DNA of 14,844 nucleotides, taken from contig CAKQHH010000035.1 in NCBI GenBank assembly GCA_934234035.1, positions 1 through 14,844 of the forward strand, read 5' to 3'. This stretch comes from an uncultured Clostridia bacterium (GTDB lineage: Bacteria; Bacillota; Clostridia; Peptostreptococcales; Anaerovoracaceae). The position numbers were made by a program, and so were the translations under genes. How positions within the stretch are numbered: the stretch's first letter is position 1; the number at the start of each line of letters is the position of its first letter. The notes beneath the pieces are model-generated. The model was not told the DNA's origin and did no database searches. It worked only from the letters and a program-made list of their open reading frames with translations. Positions 1 to 7,409 of the stretch are shown one piece after another.

Positions 1-59
1 TCAATTACAGTATAGTGGCGAATCCACGATATTACAAATGTGAGGTCATTTCATATTAT

Positions 60-95
60 CTTGTTCCTTCGTCCGGAGGCACCACGCCACTCGGA
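60..95 (+). repeat. Single degenerate copy of the 86-bp dispersed repeat
   Basis: The stretch CTTGTTCCTTCGTC (60-73) followed after five bases by GCACCACGCC (79-88) matches the core of the 86-bp tandem repeat at 14406-14783, in the same orientation. Similarity stops abruptly to the left of position 60 and fades after about 95. The left inverted arm (GGCGTGGTGC) seen in the tandem copies is absent, so this is a partial copy. Positions 1-59 show nothing recognisable. Confidence 0.7.
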
Positions 96-101
96 AAGGA
101 T

Positions 102-121
102 CAGAGCCGGGCCCGGCTCTG
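102..121. repeat. Perfect 20-bp palindrome
   Basis: CAGAGCCGGGCCCGGCTCTG reads identically on both strands. It lies between the degenerate 86-bp repeat copy and the bidirectional terminator. There is no T-run on either side, so it is not a normal intrinsic terminator. It could be a protein-binding site or a remnant of the repeat family; its role is unknown. Confidence 0.6.
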
Positions 122-143
122 TCAATTCTCCTAATCGGTAAAC

Positions 144-187
144 AAAAATCCGACCTCAAAATGAATGTTTGAAGGTCGGATTTTTTG
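144..187 (-). terminator. Bidirectional intrinsic terminator downstream of lysS
   Basis: The arm AAAAATCCGACCT (144-156) pairs with AGGTCGGATTTTT (from 173), and the stem is extended by CAAA/TTTG around a short loop near 161-167. T-runs lie on both sides (TTTTTT at 181-186 on the plus strand, TTTTT on the minus strand), so it can stop transcription from either direction. It is the first clear terminator after lysS and probably ends the five-gene operon, leaving a ~300-nt 3' untranslated region. Confidence 0.85.
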
Positions 188-195
188 TTTTCTGT

Positions 196-509
196 TCGGC
201 TTTCGCGACTCCTGTCGCATTGCTCTTTTTCTGCCCAGTCGTGGCAATGCTCCATCCGCTGCATTCGCCGCTCGCCTCGGGCGCAAACCCGTTTGCGCTT
301 TTCCTCGGCGCAGGCAAGTGGCGCTTCTTCGAAGCTTACTCGTTTTGACTCGGCTTTCGCGACTCCCCGCGAATCTTCTCGTTCCGCCTTGTGGACAAGA
401 TTCGCGTTCCGCTGCATTCGCCTCGTTCGCGGGGCGGCACCCCGGTGCCGCTTTTCCCGCTCCAGAACTATCTTCGCTCCTGCGGAGCTCGCTAGTTCTG
501 ACTCGGCTT
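196..509 (-). repeat. Two tandem ~154-nt modular repeats with variable stems
   Basis: On the plus strand the block TCGGCTTTCGCGACTCC occurs at 196-212 and 350-366, and CCGCTGCATTCGCC at 256-269 and 409-422; the first part recurs as TGACTCGGCTT at 499-509. Between these fixed blocks sit hairpins in equivalent places but with different sequence. Stem A is GCGCAAAC/GTTTGCGC (281-298) in one unit and GCGGCACC/GGTGCCGC (434-451) in the other. Stem B is GCATTGC/GCAATGC (217-223, 244-250) against CGCGAATCTT/AAGATTCGCG (368-377, 397-406). An inner stem is GCTTC/GAAGC (323-335) against GCTCC/GGAGC (476-488). Changes on one arm are matched on the other, which suggests selection for structure, most likely in RNA transcribed from the lysS strand. 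The region fills the gap between the lysS stop and the terminator. I do not recognise it as a known RNA family. Confidence 0.75.
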
Positions 510-2024
510 CATAACCGGGAAGAGCTGTACGTCCCGGATGGTTGTGGAATCTGTGATGAGCATTACCAGGCGGTCAATACCGATTCCGATGCCGCCTGTT
601 GGAGGCAGACCGATTTCCAGTGCATTGACGTAGTCGGTGTCCATTGGGTGGGCTTCGTCGTCGATACCCAGGTCCAGTTCTCTCTGCTGCTCTGCAAATC
701 TCTCGTACTGATCGATTGGGTCATTCAGCTCGGAAAAGGCGTTGGACAGTTCCCATCCGTTGATGTATGCCTCGAAACGACGAGTGATTCTCGGGTCTTT
801 CGGGTCTCTCTTGGACAGCGGGGATACGTCTACCGGATGTCCGGTGAGGAATACCGGTCCGTCTAGCAGGCCCGGCAGGTCCTCGCAGTATTCTTCGAAC
901 ATCTCAGCGATGATCTTGCCGCGCGTCCAGTTCTTTACATCTTCCTCGTTCATGCCATACTTGATTGCTGCGGCACGAGCTTCTTCGTCCCCGTCGATTT
1001 TGTCGAACGGAATTCCGGTTACCTTGATAACGGTTTCCGTCATATCGATTTTGTTCCACGGCGGAGTAACATCAAAGCTCTTTCCTTCGTAGGTGATGAT
1101 TGGAGAACCGTTTACCGCCATCGCGCACTTGTACACAACCTGCTCCATCAGATCCATCATATCTTCCAGGTTGCCGTATGCCATATACGCTTCCATGGAG
1201 GTGAATTCCGGGCTATGGTTCTTGTCCATACCTTCGTTACGGAATACCTTGCCCAGCTCGTATACTCTGTCCAGTCCGCCGACAATCAGTCTCTTCAGCG
1301 GAAGCTCCAGAGAGATTCTCAGCTTCAGGTCGAAGTCCAGGGCGTTGTGGTGGGTGTTGAACGGACGAGCGTTTGCACCGCCGGCGATGGTCTGCAGAAC
1401 CGGGGTCTCCACTTCCAGGAATCCGTAATCCTCTTCCAATACTTCCCGAACGGTTTTTACAATCTTCGCACGGTTGTAGAAGGTTTCCCGAACATCTTCA
1501 TTCATGATCAGGTCTACATAGCGCTGACGATATCTCAGGTCGATATCCTGAAGGCCGCTCCACTTATCCGGCAATACCTGCAGGGATTTCGACAGAAGGG
1601 TCAGCTCCTGCGTGTGAACGGATACCTCGTCGGTACGGGTCTTGAAGACAAAACCGCGCAGGCCCACGATATCACCGATGTCGTAACTCTTGAAGATTTT
1701 GTATTCATCAGCGCCGATATCATCTCTCTTGATATAGCACTGAATTCTGCCCTGTTTATCCTGTACATCGAAGAACGCCGCCTTACCCATAATTCTTTTT
1801 CTCATAATACGGCCGGCAATGGCAACCTCCTCGCCTTCCATGGCTTCGAAGTTGTCCTTGATGTCCTTGCTGTGTGCAGTTACGTTGTACTTCTCCTGTA
1901 CAAATGGGTCTCTGCCCATATCACGAAGTTCCTGCAATTTCTCTCTGCGGATTTTTCTCTGTTCGCTGATTTCTTCTGCGGTCAGTTCCACGGTCTCGGG
2001 AGCATTGTGATTATCGTTACTCAT
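492..2024 (-). CDS. lysS: Lysyl-tRNA synthetase, class II
   Basis: Charges tRNA-Lys with lysine using ATP; cytosolic, essential. The 510-residue protein has the usual class II length and order: an N-terminal OB-fold anticodon-binding domain (about 60-150), motif 1 (FLEVETPVLQ, 202-211, followed by IAGGANARPF), motif 2 (GKVFRNEGMDKNHSPEFTS, 258-276) and motif 3 (GLPPTGGIGIGIDRLVM, 472-488). The ATG at 2024 is preceded by AAGGAAA at good spacing. It is the last gene of a five-gene operon, 51 nt after greA. Oddity: its last codons (K-P-S-Q-N) and the TAG stop coincide with the backbone of the downstream ~154-nt repeat, so the extreme C-terminus appears repeat-derived. Catalytic residues are unaffected. 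Confidence 0.98.
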   Translation of the reverse strand: MSNDNHNAPETVELTAEEISEQRKIRREKLQELRDMGRDPFVQEKYNVTAHSKDIKDNFEAMEGEEVAIAGRIMRKRIMGKAAFFDVQDKQGRIQCYIKRDDIGADEYKIFKSYDIGDIVGLRGFVFKTRTDEVSVHTQELTLLSKSLQVLPDKWSGLQDIDLRYRQRYVDLIMNEDVRETFYNRAKIVKTVREVLEEDYGFLEVETPVLQTIAGGANARPFNTHHNALDFDLKLRISLELPLKRLIVGGLDRVYELGKVFRNEGMDKNHSPEFTSMEAYMAYGNLEDMMDLMEQVVYKCAMAVNGSPIITYEGKSFDVTPPWNKIDMTETVIKVTGIPFDKIDGDEEARAAAIKYGMNEEDVKNWTRGKIIAEMFEEYCEDLPGLLDGPVFLTGHPVDVSPLSKRDPKDPRITRRFEAYINGWELSNAFSELNDPIDQYERFAEQQRELDLGIDDEAHPMDTDYVNALEIGLPPTGGIGIGIDRLVMLITDSTTIRDVQLFPVMKPSQN

Positions 2025-2075
2025 GTCGTTTCCTTTTTCTTTTCCTTTCTGTAATGTGCTGCGCGTACAAACTTC

Positions 2076-2552
2076 CTATAAAACTTCCAAAATCTCGTAT
2101 TTAGCGGTTCCTTCCGGTACGGAGAATTCCACTACGTCGCCCTGCTTGGTGCCGATCAGGTGCTCGCCGACCAGGGATACGTTGGACAGCTTTCCGTTAA
2201 ATGGATCCGCCTCGGTGTTGCCTACAATCTGGTAAGTCATCTCTTCATCGTATACCAGGTCCTTTACGCGAACCGTAACACCGGTCTGCACGGTTCCCTC
2301 GGATTCCAGGTCCTCGGCATCCACAACCTTTGCGGTTCTCAGGATTTCCTCGATTTCCTTGATGCGGTCTTCGTTCTCTGCCTGCGCTTCCTTCGCTGCG
2401 TCATATTCCGAGTTCTCGGAAATATCTCCGTAGGAAATCGCTTCCTTCAGTCTTGCCGCAATCTCCTGCCGCATCGGGCCGGTGCAGTTCTCCAGTTCTT
2501 TCACCAGGTTATCGTAACCGACCTTCGTCATTTCATGCATTGCATTTGCCAT
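2076..2552 (-). CDS. greA: Transcription elongation factor GreA
   Basis: Rescues backtracked RNA polymerase by stimulating cleavage of the nascent transcript through the secondary channel. The 158-residue length is typical. The N-terminal antiparallel coiled coil (about 10-80) carries the conserved tip GDISENSEYDAAKEAQA (42-58), including the acidic residues (D43, E46) that act at the polymerase active site; a C-terminal FKBP-like globular domain follows (about 85-158, with LVGEHLIGTKQGD). The start at 2552 has AAAGGAG about 10 nt upstream, lying within the last codons of the racemase gene. Only 3 nt separate it from the upstream stop, and lysS follows; a greA-lysS pair is a common Bacillota arrangement. 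Confidence 0.97.
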   Translation of the reverse strand: MANAMHEMTKVGYDNLVKELENCTGPMRQEIAARLKEAISYGDISENSEYDAAKEAQAENEDRIKEIEEILRTAKVVDAEDLESEGTVQTGVTVRVKDLVYDEEMTYQIVGNTEADPFNGKLSNVSLVGEHLIGTKQGDVVEFSVPEGTAKYEILEVL

Positions 2553-2555
2553 GTT

Positions 2556-3662
2556 CTAGTTGCTCCTTTCATATCTTCGAACATTTTCGCTTCCGGTAAT
2601 TCTCAGAATCGCGGAATACTTCAGTTTAAACGTAATTATATCTCCGATTTCAATCGGTTCTTTAACATCTTCAATATCCAGAATGGTGTGATCGCCGGAA
2701 GCCCCGATGACTTCCATGCCCTCGATCGTCGGCACCAAATCCGAAATTTCTCCGTAATCGGCACGGCCCACAGCCACCAGCGCCCGGGTTCGCTCGCCCC
2801 GGTCCACATAGGTCTGCTTCTTGCCGAAGGCGTCCACGCCCAGCTGTCCGATTGGGTGAGAGGCCTTCTTTTTGACTTCAATCACCTGGGCTTCCAGGGT
2901 AAAAGCATCATCTCTCAGTGCGTCCATTTCCGAATATCCGTAGCAAGTCTTCATGTCCTCCAGCGGTCCCGCCAACGCGGCTGCGCCGATGCGAAGCATG
3001 TTAATCTTCTCCGGCATATATCCGCCGAACACGCCCATCAAGCTGGAGGTGGCTCCGCCGGACACGATTTCCAGTTCCCGGCCGATGGATTTCTCCACCC
3101 GGATTGCCAGGTCCGCCAGCTCCTGCATTTTATCCTCTGTCGCCATGACCGAGCCGTAGCAGCCCAGATTGGTTCCGATTCCCGCCAAGTGGAGGTGCGG
3201 CAGTTCCCGTTCCACGGTTTCTGCGGTTTCCACCAGCTCATCGTGGTTGAAATAGCCTTCCCGCAGGTCGCCCAGATCCGCCATCAGCACCACGTTGTGA
3301 ACCACGCCGTGGGCTTCCGCCGCCTTGTCCAGCGCCCGCAGAGTAACCAGCTCACTGTTCAGGCTGTAATCCGCCACCTGCACCAGCTCATCCAGTTCCG
3401 AAAGCATCGGCACCCGAATCATCAGCAGGGGAACGCCGATGTTTCCCTCGCGGCAGCGCTTCAGCTGCTCCATACGGGAAGAGGCAATCATCTTTGCGCC
3501 GCCGGCCACGTAATCTTCCGCCACCGACAGAATGCCGTTGGCCCCTTTGATGACGCCGGCCACAAAAATCCCGGTGTCCTCGCACCAATCGCAAATTGTT
3601 TTTACATTATGTCTCAGGCTCTCGTGGTCGATCACAATCGCGGGATATCTTCTCTCTGTCAT
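2556..3662 (-). CDS. Ornithine/alanine racemase-family PLP enzyme
   Basis: A fold-type III PLP-dependent amino-acid racemase of the alanine racemase superfamily, closest by eye to clostridial ornithine racemases, which make D-ornithine for anaerobic ornithine fermentation. The probable Schiff-base lysine is K39 in GVIKG near the N-terminus. Other barrel motifs are DLGDLREG, GIGTNLGCYGS, SGGATSS and INMLRIGAAALAG, the last giving phosphate and ring contacts. I chose ATG 3662 (368 aa): AGGAGGT lies 6 nt before it and overlaps the TAG of the upstream acyl-CoA synthetase. A start 7 codons earlier (3683) would sit inside that gene without a good site. Substrate is not proven; alanine, ornithine or another basic amino acid are possible. 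Stop to greA start is 3 nt, so cotranscription is nearly certain. Confidence 0.85.
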   Translation of the reverse strand: MTERRYPAIVIDHESLRHNVKTICDWCEDTGIFVAGVIKGANGILSVAEDYVAGGAKMIASSRMEQLKRCREGNIGVPLLMIRVPMLSELDELVQVADYSLNSELVTLRALDKAAEAHGVVHNVVLMADLGDLREGYFNHDELVETAETVERELPHLHLAGIGTNLGCYGSVMATEDKMQELADLAIRVEKSIGRELEIVSGGATSSLMGVFGGYMPEKINMLRIGAAALAGPLEDMKTCYGYSEMDALRDDAFTLEAQVIEVKKKASHPIGQLGVDAFGKKQTYVDRGERTRALVAVGRADYGEISDLVPTIEGMEVIGASGDHTILDIEDVKEPIEIGDIITFKLKYSAILRITGSENVRRYERSN

Positions 3663-3673
3663 CCCCGTACCTC

Positions 3674-5536
3674 CTATGCCCATTTGTTGTCTTCGTCCCG
3701 GCGCAGGATTTTGTGCGTCGTGGTCTTGTTGAATTCCCGGTCCCGAATGATCACGTGGGTAATCTTCTTGAACAGCGGCAGGTTCTCGTTGGCTTTATCC
3801 ACCTCTCGGTTGATAAATTCCGTCACCTGCTCTTTGGAGTAATCCGTTCCGAACTTATCTTCGATGGCCTCCTTGTTCACCCGGATGGTAGCGTAGATGC
3901 CCCGACGGGTCGGGTTCTCATTGGTTTCGTCGCCCCACACCATGCTCTCGCTGATGTATTCGCTCTTCTGGAGGTAGTACTCCAGTTCCTCCGGATACAC
4001 GTTCTTTCCGTTTCCGGTGATGATAATGCTCTTCTTTCGGCCGGTGATGTAGACGTACTCCTGTTCATCGATGTACCCCAGGTCTCCGGTGTGGTACCAA
4101 CCGTCGGAATCGATGGCCTCTGCCGTCCGCTCCGGATCCTTGTAATATCCCATCATCACCGTCGGGCCGCGGAAGCAGATCTCACCGCGTCCGTCCTCAT
4201 CCTTATCCACAATCTTGCATTCGCTCAGCGGGAAAAGGTATCCGGCGGACTTGTTGTTGATGAATTTGGCGCTGTCCGGGTTCAGAGCGATAACCGGAGA
4301 GCACTCCGTCAGGCCGTATCCCTGCACGCTCCGGAATCCCAGATTACCGAAGTAGTCCAGGATGTCGCCGTCCACCGCCGCACCGCCGCAGATGACCGTG
4401 CGCAGCTTTCCGCCAAAGAGCTCCGTAATCTGCTTGGTAGCCTGCTTTGAAATGTCCAGGCCGATTTTCTTTGTCACCCGGTTGATTCGGAACAGGGCAT
4501 TCAGCTGTTTTTCCTTGCCGCTCTTTCGAACGTTTCGAGTGATCTTGTTGTACAGATTTTCGAAGATGACCGGAACGCCCAGCAGCAGGTTCGGCTGAGT
4601 TTCCTGCATATCCTTTACGATGTACTTCAGGCCCTGGCAAATTGCCATGGTGGCTCCGTTGTATACGCACTCCAGGAAGGTGGCCGTACACTCATAGGTG
4701 TGGTGCAGCGGCAGGATGGAGAAGAAGGTATCTTCTCCCTGTCGAACCTCCAGAAGGGTCTGCGCCAGATAGGTGTCCAGCACCAGATTCTTCTGGTTCA
4801 GCATTACGCCCTTGGATACGTCGGTGGTGCCGGAGGTAAAAAGAATGACCGACAGGTCCGTATTGACTACCGGGGCATCGATATATTTCCGATCGCCGTT
4901 GTGCACCGCTTTCCGGCCCGTCTCCCGAAGCTTGTTCCAGGAGATGTATCCGTCCTTCGGCGACTCATCCTCTTCCATGGCTGCGTTGATTACGTATTCC
5001 AGCTGAGATTCTCCGCTTTCCTTGATGGCTTTGAAGGTCTCGTAATATTTATTTTCCACCGTAATGACGGCGCTGAGCTCGCCCTTAACGGTGAGCTGCT
5101 TTAATTCCTCTTCGTGGAGTTCCTTATCCAGCGGAACGATGACGCCCACGCCGCCGGTCACTGCCAGGTAGGTTTCACACCACTGATAGCTGTTTTTTCC
5201 GATAACGCCGATTTTCTTCTCCCGCAGTCCCAGGTCCAGGAATGCGGTTCCCAGGGCATACACATCGTCCAGAACCTGGCGGAATGTGATTTCCCGGAAA
5301 GGCTCATTTCGGTGGAACTTCTGCTTGAACAGGGCCCGCGCCGGAAAGCGTGCCGCCGTGGTCTCCAGCATATCCTTCAGGTCTACCGGAATATGGTGTC
5401 CTCGGTACTGCACGCGGGGGTTGGACCAGTTGTCGATCTGTTCCTGAATCCGGTCCATTTCCTCCCGTTCCTGCCGGCGGATTTCCTTATACTCTTCTGC
5501 CGGAATGGATCGACCGATCATCAAATTTGTATTCAT
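3674..5536 (-). CDS. Long-chain acyl-CoA synthetase (AMP-forming), second of pair
   Basis: Activates a fatty acid with ATP to an acyl-adenylate and transfers it to CoA; likely peripheral at the membrane. 620 residues. ANL-superfamily motifs in order: P-loop FTSGTTDVSKG (233-243), GYGLTECSP (406-414), WYHTGD, the hinge TGRKKSIIITGNGKNVYPEE, and C-terminal TTTHKILRR with the adenylation lysine near K609. A hydrophilic, probably helical extension of about 50 residues precedes the catalytic domain and is missing from its neighbour. The ATG at 5536 has GAGGAGC 6 nt upstream. Its start overlaps the 3' end of the first synthetase gene by 50 nt, suggesting translational coupling. P-loop position 7 is D rather than the usual G (GTTDVSKG), a mild deviation. 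Substrate chain length cannot be read from the sequence. Confidence 0.9.
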   Translation of the reverse strand: MNTNLMIGRSIPAEEYKEIRRQEREEMDRIQEQIDNWSNPRVQYRGHHIPVDLKDMLETTAARFPARALFKQKFHRNEPFREITFRQVLDDVYALGTAFLDLGLREKKIGVIGKNSYQWCETYLAVTGGVGVIVPLDKELHEEELKQLTVKGELSAVITVENKYYETFKAIKESGESQLEYVINAAMEEDESPKDGYISWNKLRETGRKAVHNGDRKYIDAPVVNTDLSVILFTSGTTDVSKGVMLNQKNLVLDTYLAQTLLEVRQGEDTFFSILPLHHTYECTATFLECVYNGATMAICQGLKYIVKDMQETQPNLLLGVPVIFENLYNKITRNVRKSGKEKQLNALFRINRVTKKIGLDISKQATKQITELFGGKLRTVICGGAAVDGDILDYFGNLGFRSVQGYGLTECSPVIALNPDSAKFINNKSAGYLFPLSECKIVDKDEDGRGEICFRGPTVMMGYYKDPERTAEAIDSDGWYHTGDLGYIDEQEYVYITGRKKSIIITGNGKNVYPEELEYYLQKSEYISESMVWGDETNENPTRRGIYATIRVNKEAIEDKFGTDYSKEQVTEFINREVDKANENLPLFKKITHVIIRDREFNKTTTHKILRRDEDNKWA

Positions 5537-7274
5537 AGTTCTGCTCCTCGAATCTCTTTATCTTCAGGGTGGTGGTCTTGATGAATTCCTCGTCTCGAAC
5601 CTCAATCCGCTTTACCCTCTTATACGGCGGCATCTTGTCGTTGGCGTCGTCCACGATTTTTCGAAGGACGCGGTAGATTTCTCCATCTTCCTGAATACCC
5701 TGTTCCCGAAGGACGCTGTAGTTCGGATAGATGATTGCCGTGCAGATCAGGTCGTCCTTGACATCGTCATGCTTGCCGTAGACGATGACTTCCTGAACCC
5801 GCTCATCCAGCTGCAGGTAGTATTCCACCTCTTCCGGGAAAATATTCTTTCCGCCCTTGGTGACGATGACGTTCTTCTTTCGTCCGGTGATGAACAGGAA
5901 GCCGTCCTCGTCGAAGTATCCGTAATCGCCGGTGTACAGCCATCCGTCCCGCAGAGTTTTCGCCGTATTCTCCGGATCCTTGTAATATCCCTGCATCACC
6001 GACGGGCCCTTTGCGATAATCTCGCCGATGCCTTCTTCATTCTCATCCACGATTCGAACTTCGGTGCCCGGCAGCGGTTTGCCTGCCGCCGCGGACTTCC
6101 GGTACCGATCCGAGTTCATGGCAATAATCGGGGAGCATTCCGTCATTCCGTACCCCTGGAACATCGGGAATCCCATGGCTTCAAAATCATCGATTACCGC
6201 CGGATCGATTGCCGCACCGCCGGCGATGAACATGTAATGGTTCTTTCCGAACAGCTTGTGAATGGTCTGGAACATCTTCCGGGTTGCCCTCGGGTGGTTC
6301 TGGAATTTCATCTTCTTGGACAGGGTGATGCCGCGCTGCAGTTTGGACAGAGCGCCGCTCTTCTCCGCCTGCTTCCACACCTTCCGGTGCATGTTCTCAA
6401 AGATCAGGGGAACGCCCAGCATGACGCTGCACTCCGCCTCGGCGAAGTTGGACTGAATGTGTTTCAGGCCTTCGCAGACCACCACCGTGGCACCCTGGTA
6501 AAAACTGGTCATCACGGTGCAGCTCATTTCGTAAGCATGGTGAATCGGCAGTACCGACAGCACCCGTCCCCCATCCGGAATGTGGAAGAACTTGGACATG
6601 TTGTACACGTTCTGTGCCAGGTTCCGATGGGAAAGCATCACACCCTTGGCCAAGCCGGTGGTGCCGGAGGTGAACAGAATCGTGGACAAATCGTCCGCGT
6701 TTACTTCCGCCTCTTCGTACTCGCAGTGACCTTCCCGGAGTTTTCTTTTACCCGCTTTGATCAATTCGGACTGCAGCAGAATTCGGGAATCCTCCCGATA
6801 CTTGGAATAATCCTTATCCGGGGAATCCGTAATTACCAGATAACGGAGAGACTCCACTGCATCCAGGCACGGAATCAGGGAATCCACCATCTTCGGAGAG
6901 ACGAACAGCAGCTCCACATCGGCGCGGCGCAGCAGGTTCTCGATTTCTCCAATCTGCAGGCTCTTGTCAATCGGAACGATGACGCCCACACCCGTCACGA
7001 CGGTAAAATAAGACAGCGCCCAGCGATGGGAGTTCTCTCCGGTCACCGCAATCTTGCTGTCCTTGAGGCCCATATCGAGAAGTGCGGTTCCCAGCGCCCG
7101 GCGTTGCACGTCAAATTCCTTATAGGTGATGGATTGGAACGGGTCCTTATGCACATCCTTGTACATGTAGGCCACTCGGTCCGGATATTCCGCCACCGTG
7201 TTCTCAATAACTTCCTTCAGTGTCTCCACATACGGCCCTTCATAATAAACGCCGTCATACTTCTTGTTGTTCAT
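5487..7274 (-). CDS. Long-chain acyl-CoA synthetase (AMP-forming), first of pair
   Basis: AMP-forming fatty-acid CoA ligase of 595 residues, a diverged paralogue of the gene that follows it. Motifs: P-loop FTSGTTGLAKG (201-211), HHAYE (245-249), GYGMTECSP (374-382), YTGD (447-450), the hinge TGRKKNVIVTKGGKNIFPEE (463-482), and the adenylation lysine in TTTLKIKR (about K571). No signal peptide or membrane segment is evident. The ATG at 7274 has GAGGG 7 nt upstream. It is the first gene of the operon, about 95 nt after a predicted transcription start that is followed by a strong hairpin. The last 16 codons overlap the start of the second synthetase in another frame. It may feed phospholipid synthesis from exogenous fatty acids or fatty-acid breakdown; no beta-oxidation genes are nearby to decide. 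Confidence 0.9.
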   Translation of the reverse strand: MNNKKYDGVYYEGPYVETLKEVIENTVAEYPDRVAYMYKDVHKDPFQSITYKEFDVQRRALGTALLDMGLKDSKIAVTGENSHRWALSYFTVVTGVGVIVPIDKSLQIGEIENLLRRADVELLFVSPKMVDSLIPCLDAVESLRYLVITDSPDKDYSKYREDSRILLQSELIKAGKRKLREGHCEYEEAEVNADDLSTILFTSGTTGLAKGVMLSHRNLAQNVYNMSKFFHIPDGGRVLSVLPIHHAYEMSCTVMTSFYQGATVVVCEGLKHIQSNFAEAECSVMLGVPLIFENMHRKVWKQAEKSGALSKLQRGITLSKKMKFQNHPRATRKMFQTIHKLFGKNHYMFIAGGAAIDPAVIDDFEAMGFPMFQGYGMTECSPIIAMNSDRYRKSAAAGKPLPGTEVRIVDENEEGIGEIIAKGPSVMQGYYKDPENTAKTLRDGWLYTGDYGYFDEDGFLFITGRKKNVIVTKGGKNIFPEEVEYYLQLDERVQEVIVYGKHDDVKDDLICTAIIYPNYSVLREQGIQEDGEIYRVLRKIVDDANDKMPPYKRVKRIEVRDEEFIKTTTLKIKRFEEQNYEYKFDDRSIHSGRRV

Positions 7275-7328
7275 TCGTTGTCCCTCTACCCTTCGGTTCG
7301 CCGTTGAATATCTTTAAGCAGTCAAAGG

Positions 7329-7365
7329 ACGAAGCCCGTGGCAGACTTCCTGCCAAAGGCTTCGT
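7329..7365 (-). promoter_or_regulatory. Hairpin at the 5' end of the acyl-CoA synthetase operon leader
   Basis: ACGAAGCC (7329-7336) pairs with GGCTTCGT (7358-7365), and inside it TGGCAG (7339-7344) pairs with CTGCCA (7350-7355), with a 2x2 internal loop and a 5-nt apical loop. No U-run follows it on the minus strand, so it is a poor terminator. It would begin only a few nucleotides after the predicted transcription start, so it could stabilise the mRNA 5' end or bind a regulator. I do not recognise a riboswitch class. Confidence 0.55.
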
Positions 7366-7376
7366 TGTAGCATAGT

Positions 7377-7405
7377 ATTTTATCATCAAAACGCCGAAAT
7401 GTCAA
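7377..7405 (-). promoter_or_regulatory. Sigma-A-type promoter of the five-gene operon
   Basis: On the minus strand a perfect -35 TTGACA (7400-7405) is followed by 17 bp and TAAAAT (7377-7382), a five-of-six match to the -10 consensus. Transcription would start near 7370, giving a ~95-nt leader to the first acyl-CoA synthetase. The -35 box lies just beyond the stop codon of the preceding UPF0158-DUF1653 gene. Confidence 0.85.
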
Positions 7406-7409
7406 TGTT

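Noticed and set aside
46..417. Open frame on the minus strand, 123 codons
   Set aside because: It runs through the modular repeats, the terminator hairpin, the 20-bp palindrome and the degenerate 86-bp repeat copy; composition is repeat-driven and no family is recognisable.
5505..7307. Long plus-strand open frame (600 codons) opposite the first acyl-CoA synthetase
   Set aside because: It mirrors the ANL-family gene on the other strand almost exactly, and the product has no recognisable domains.
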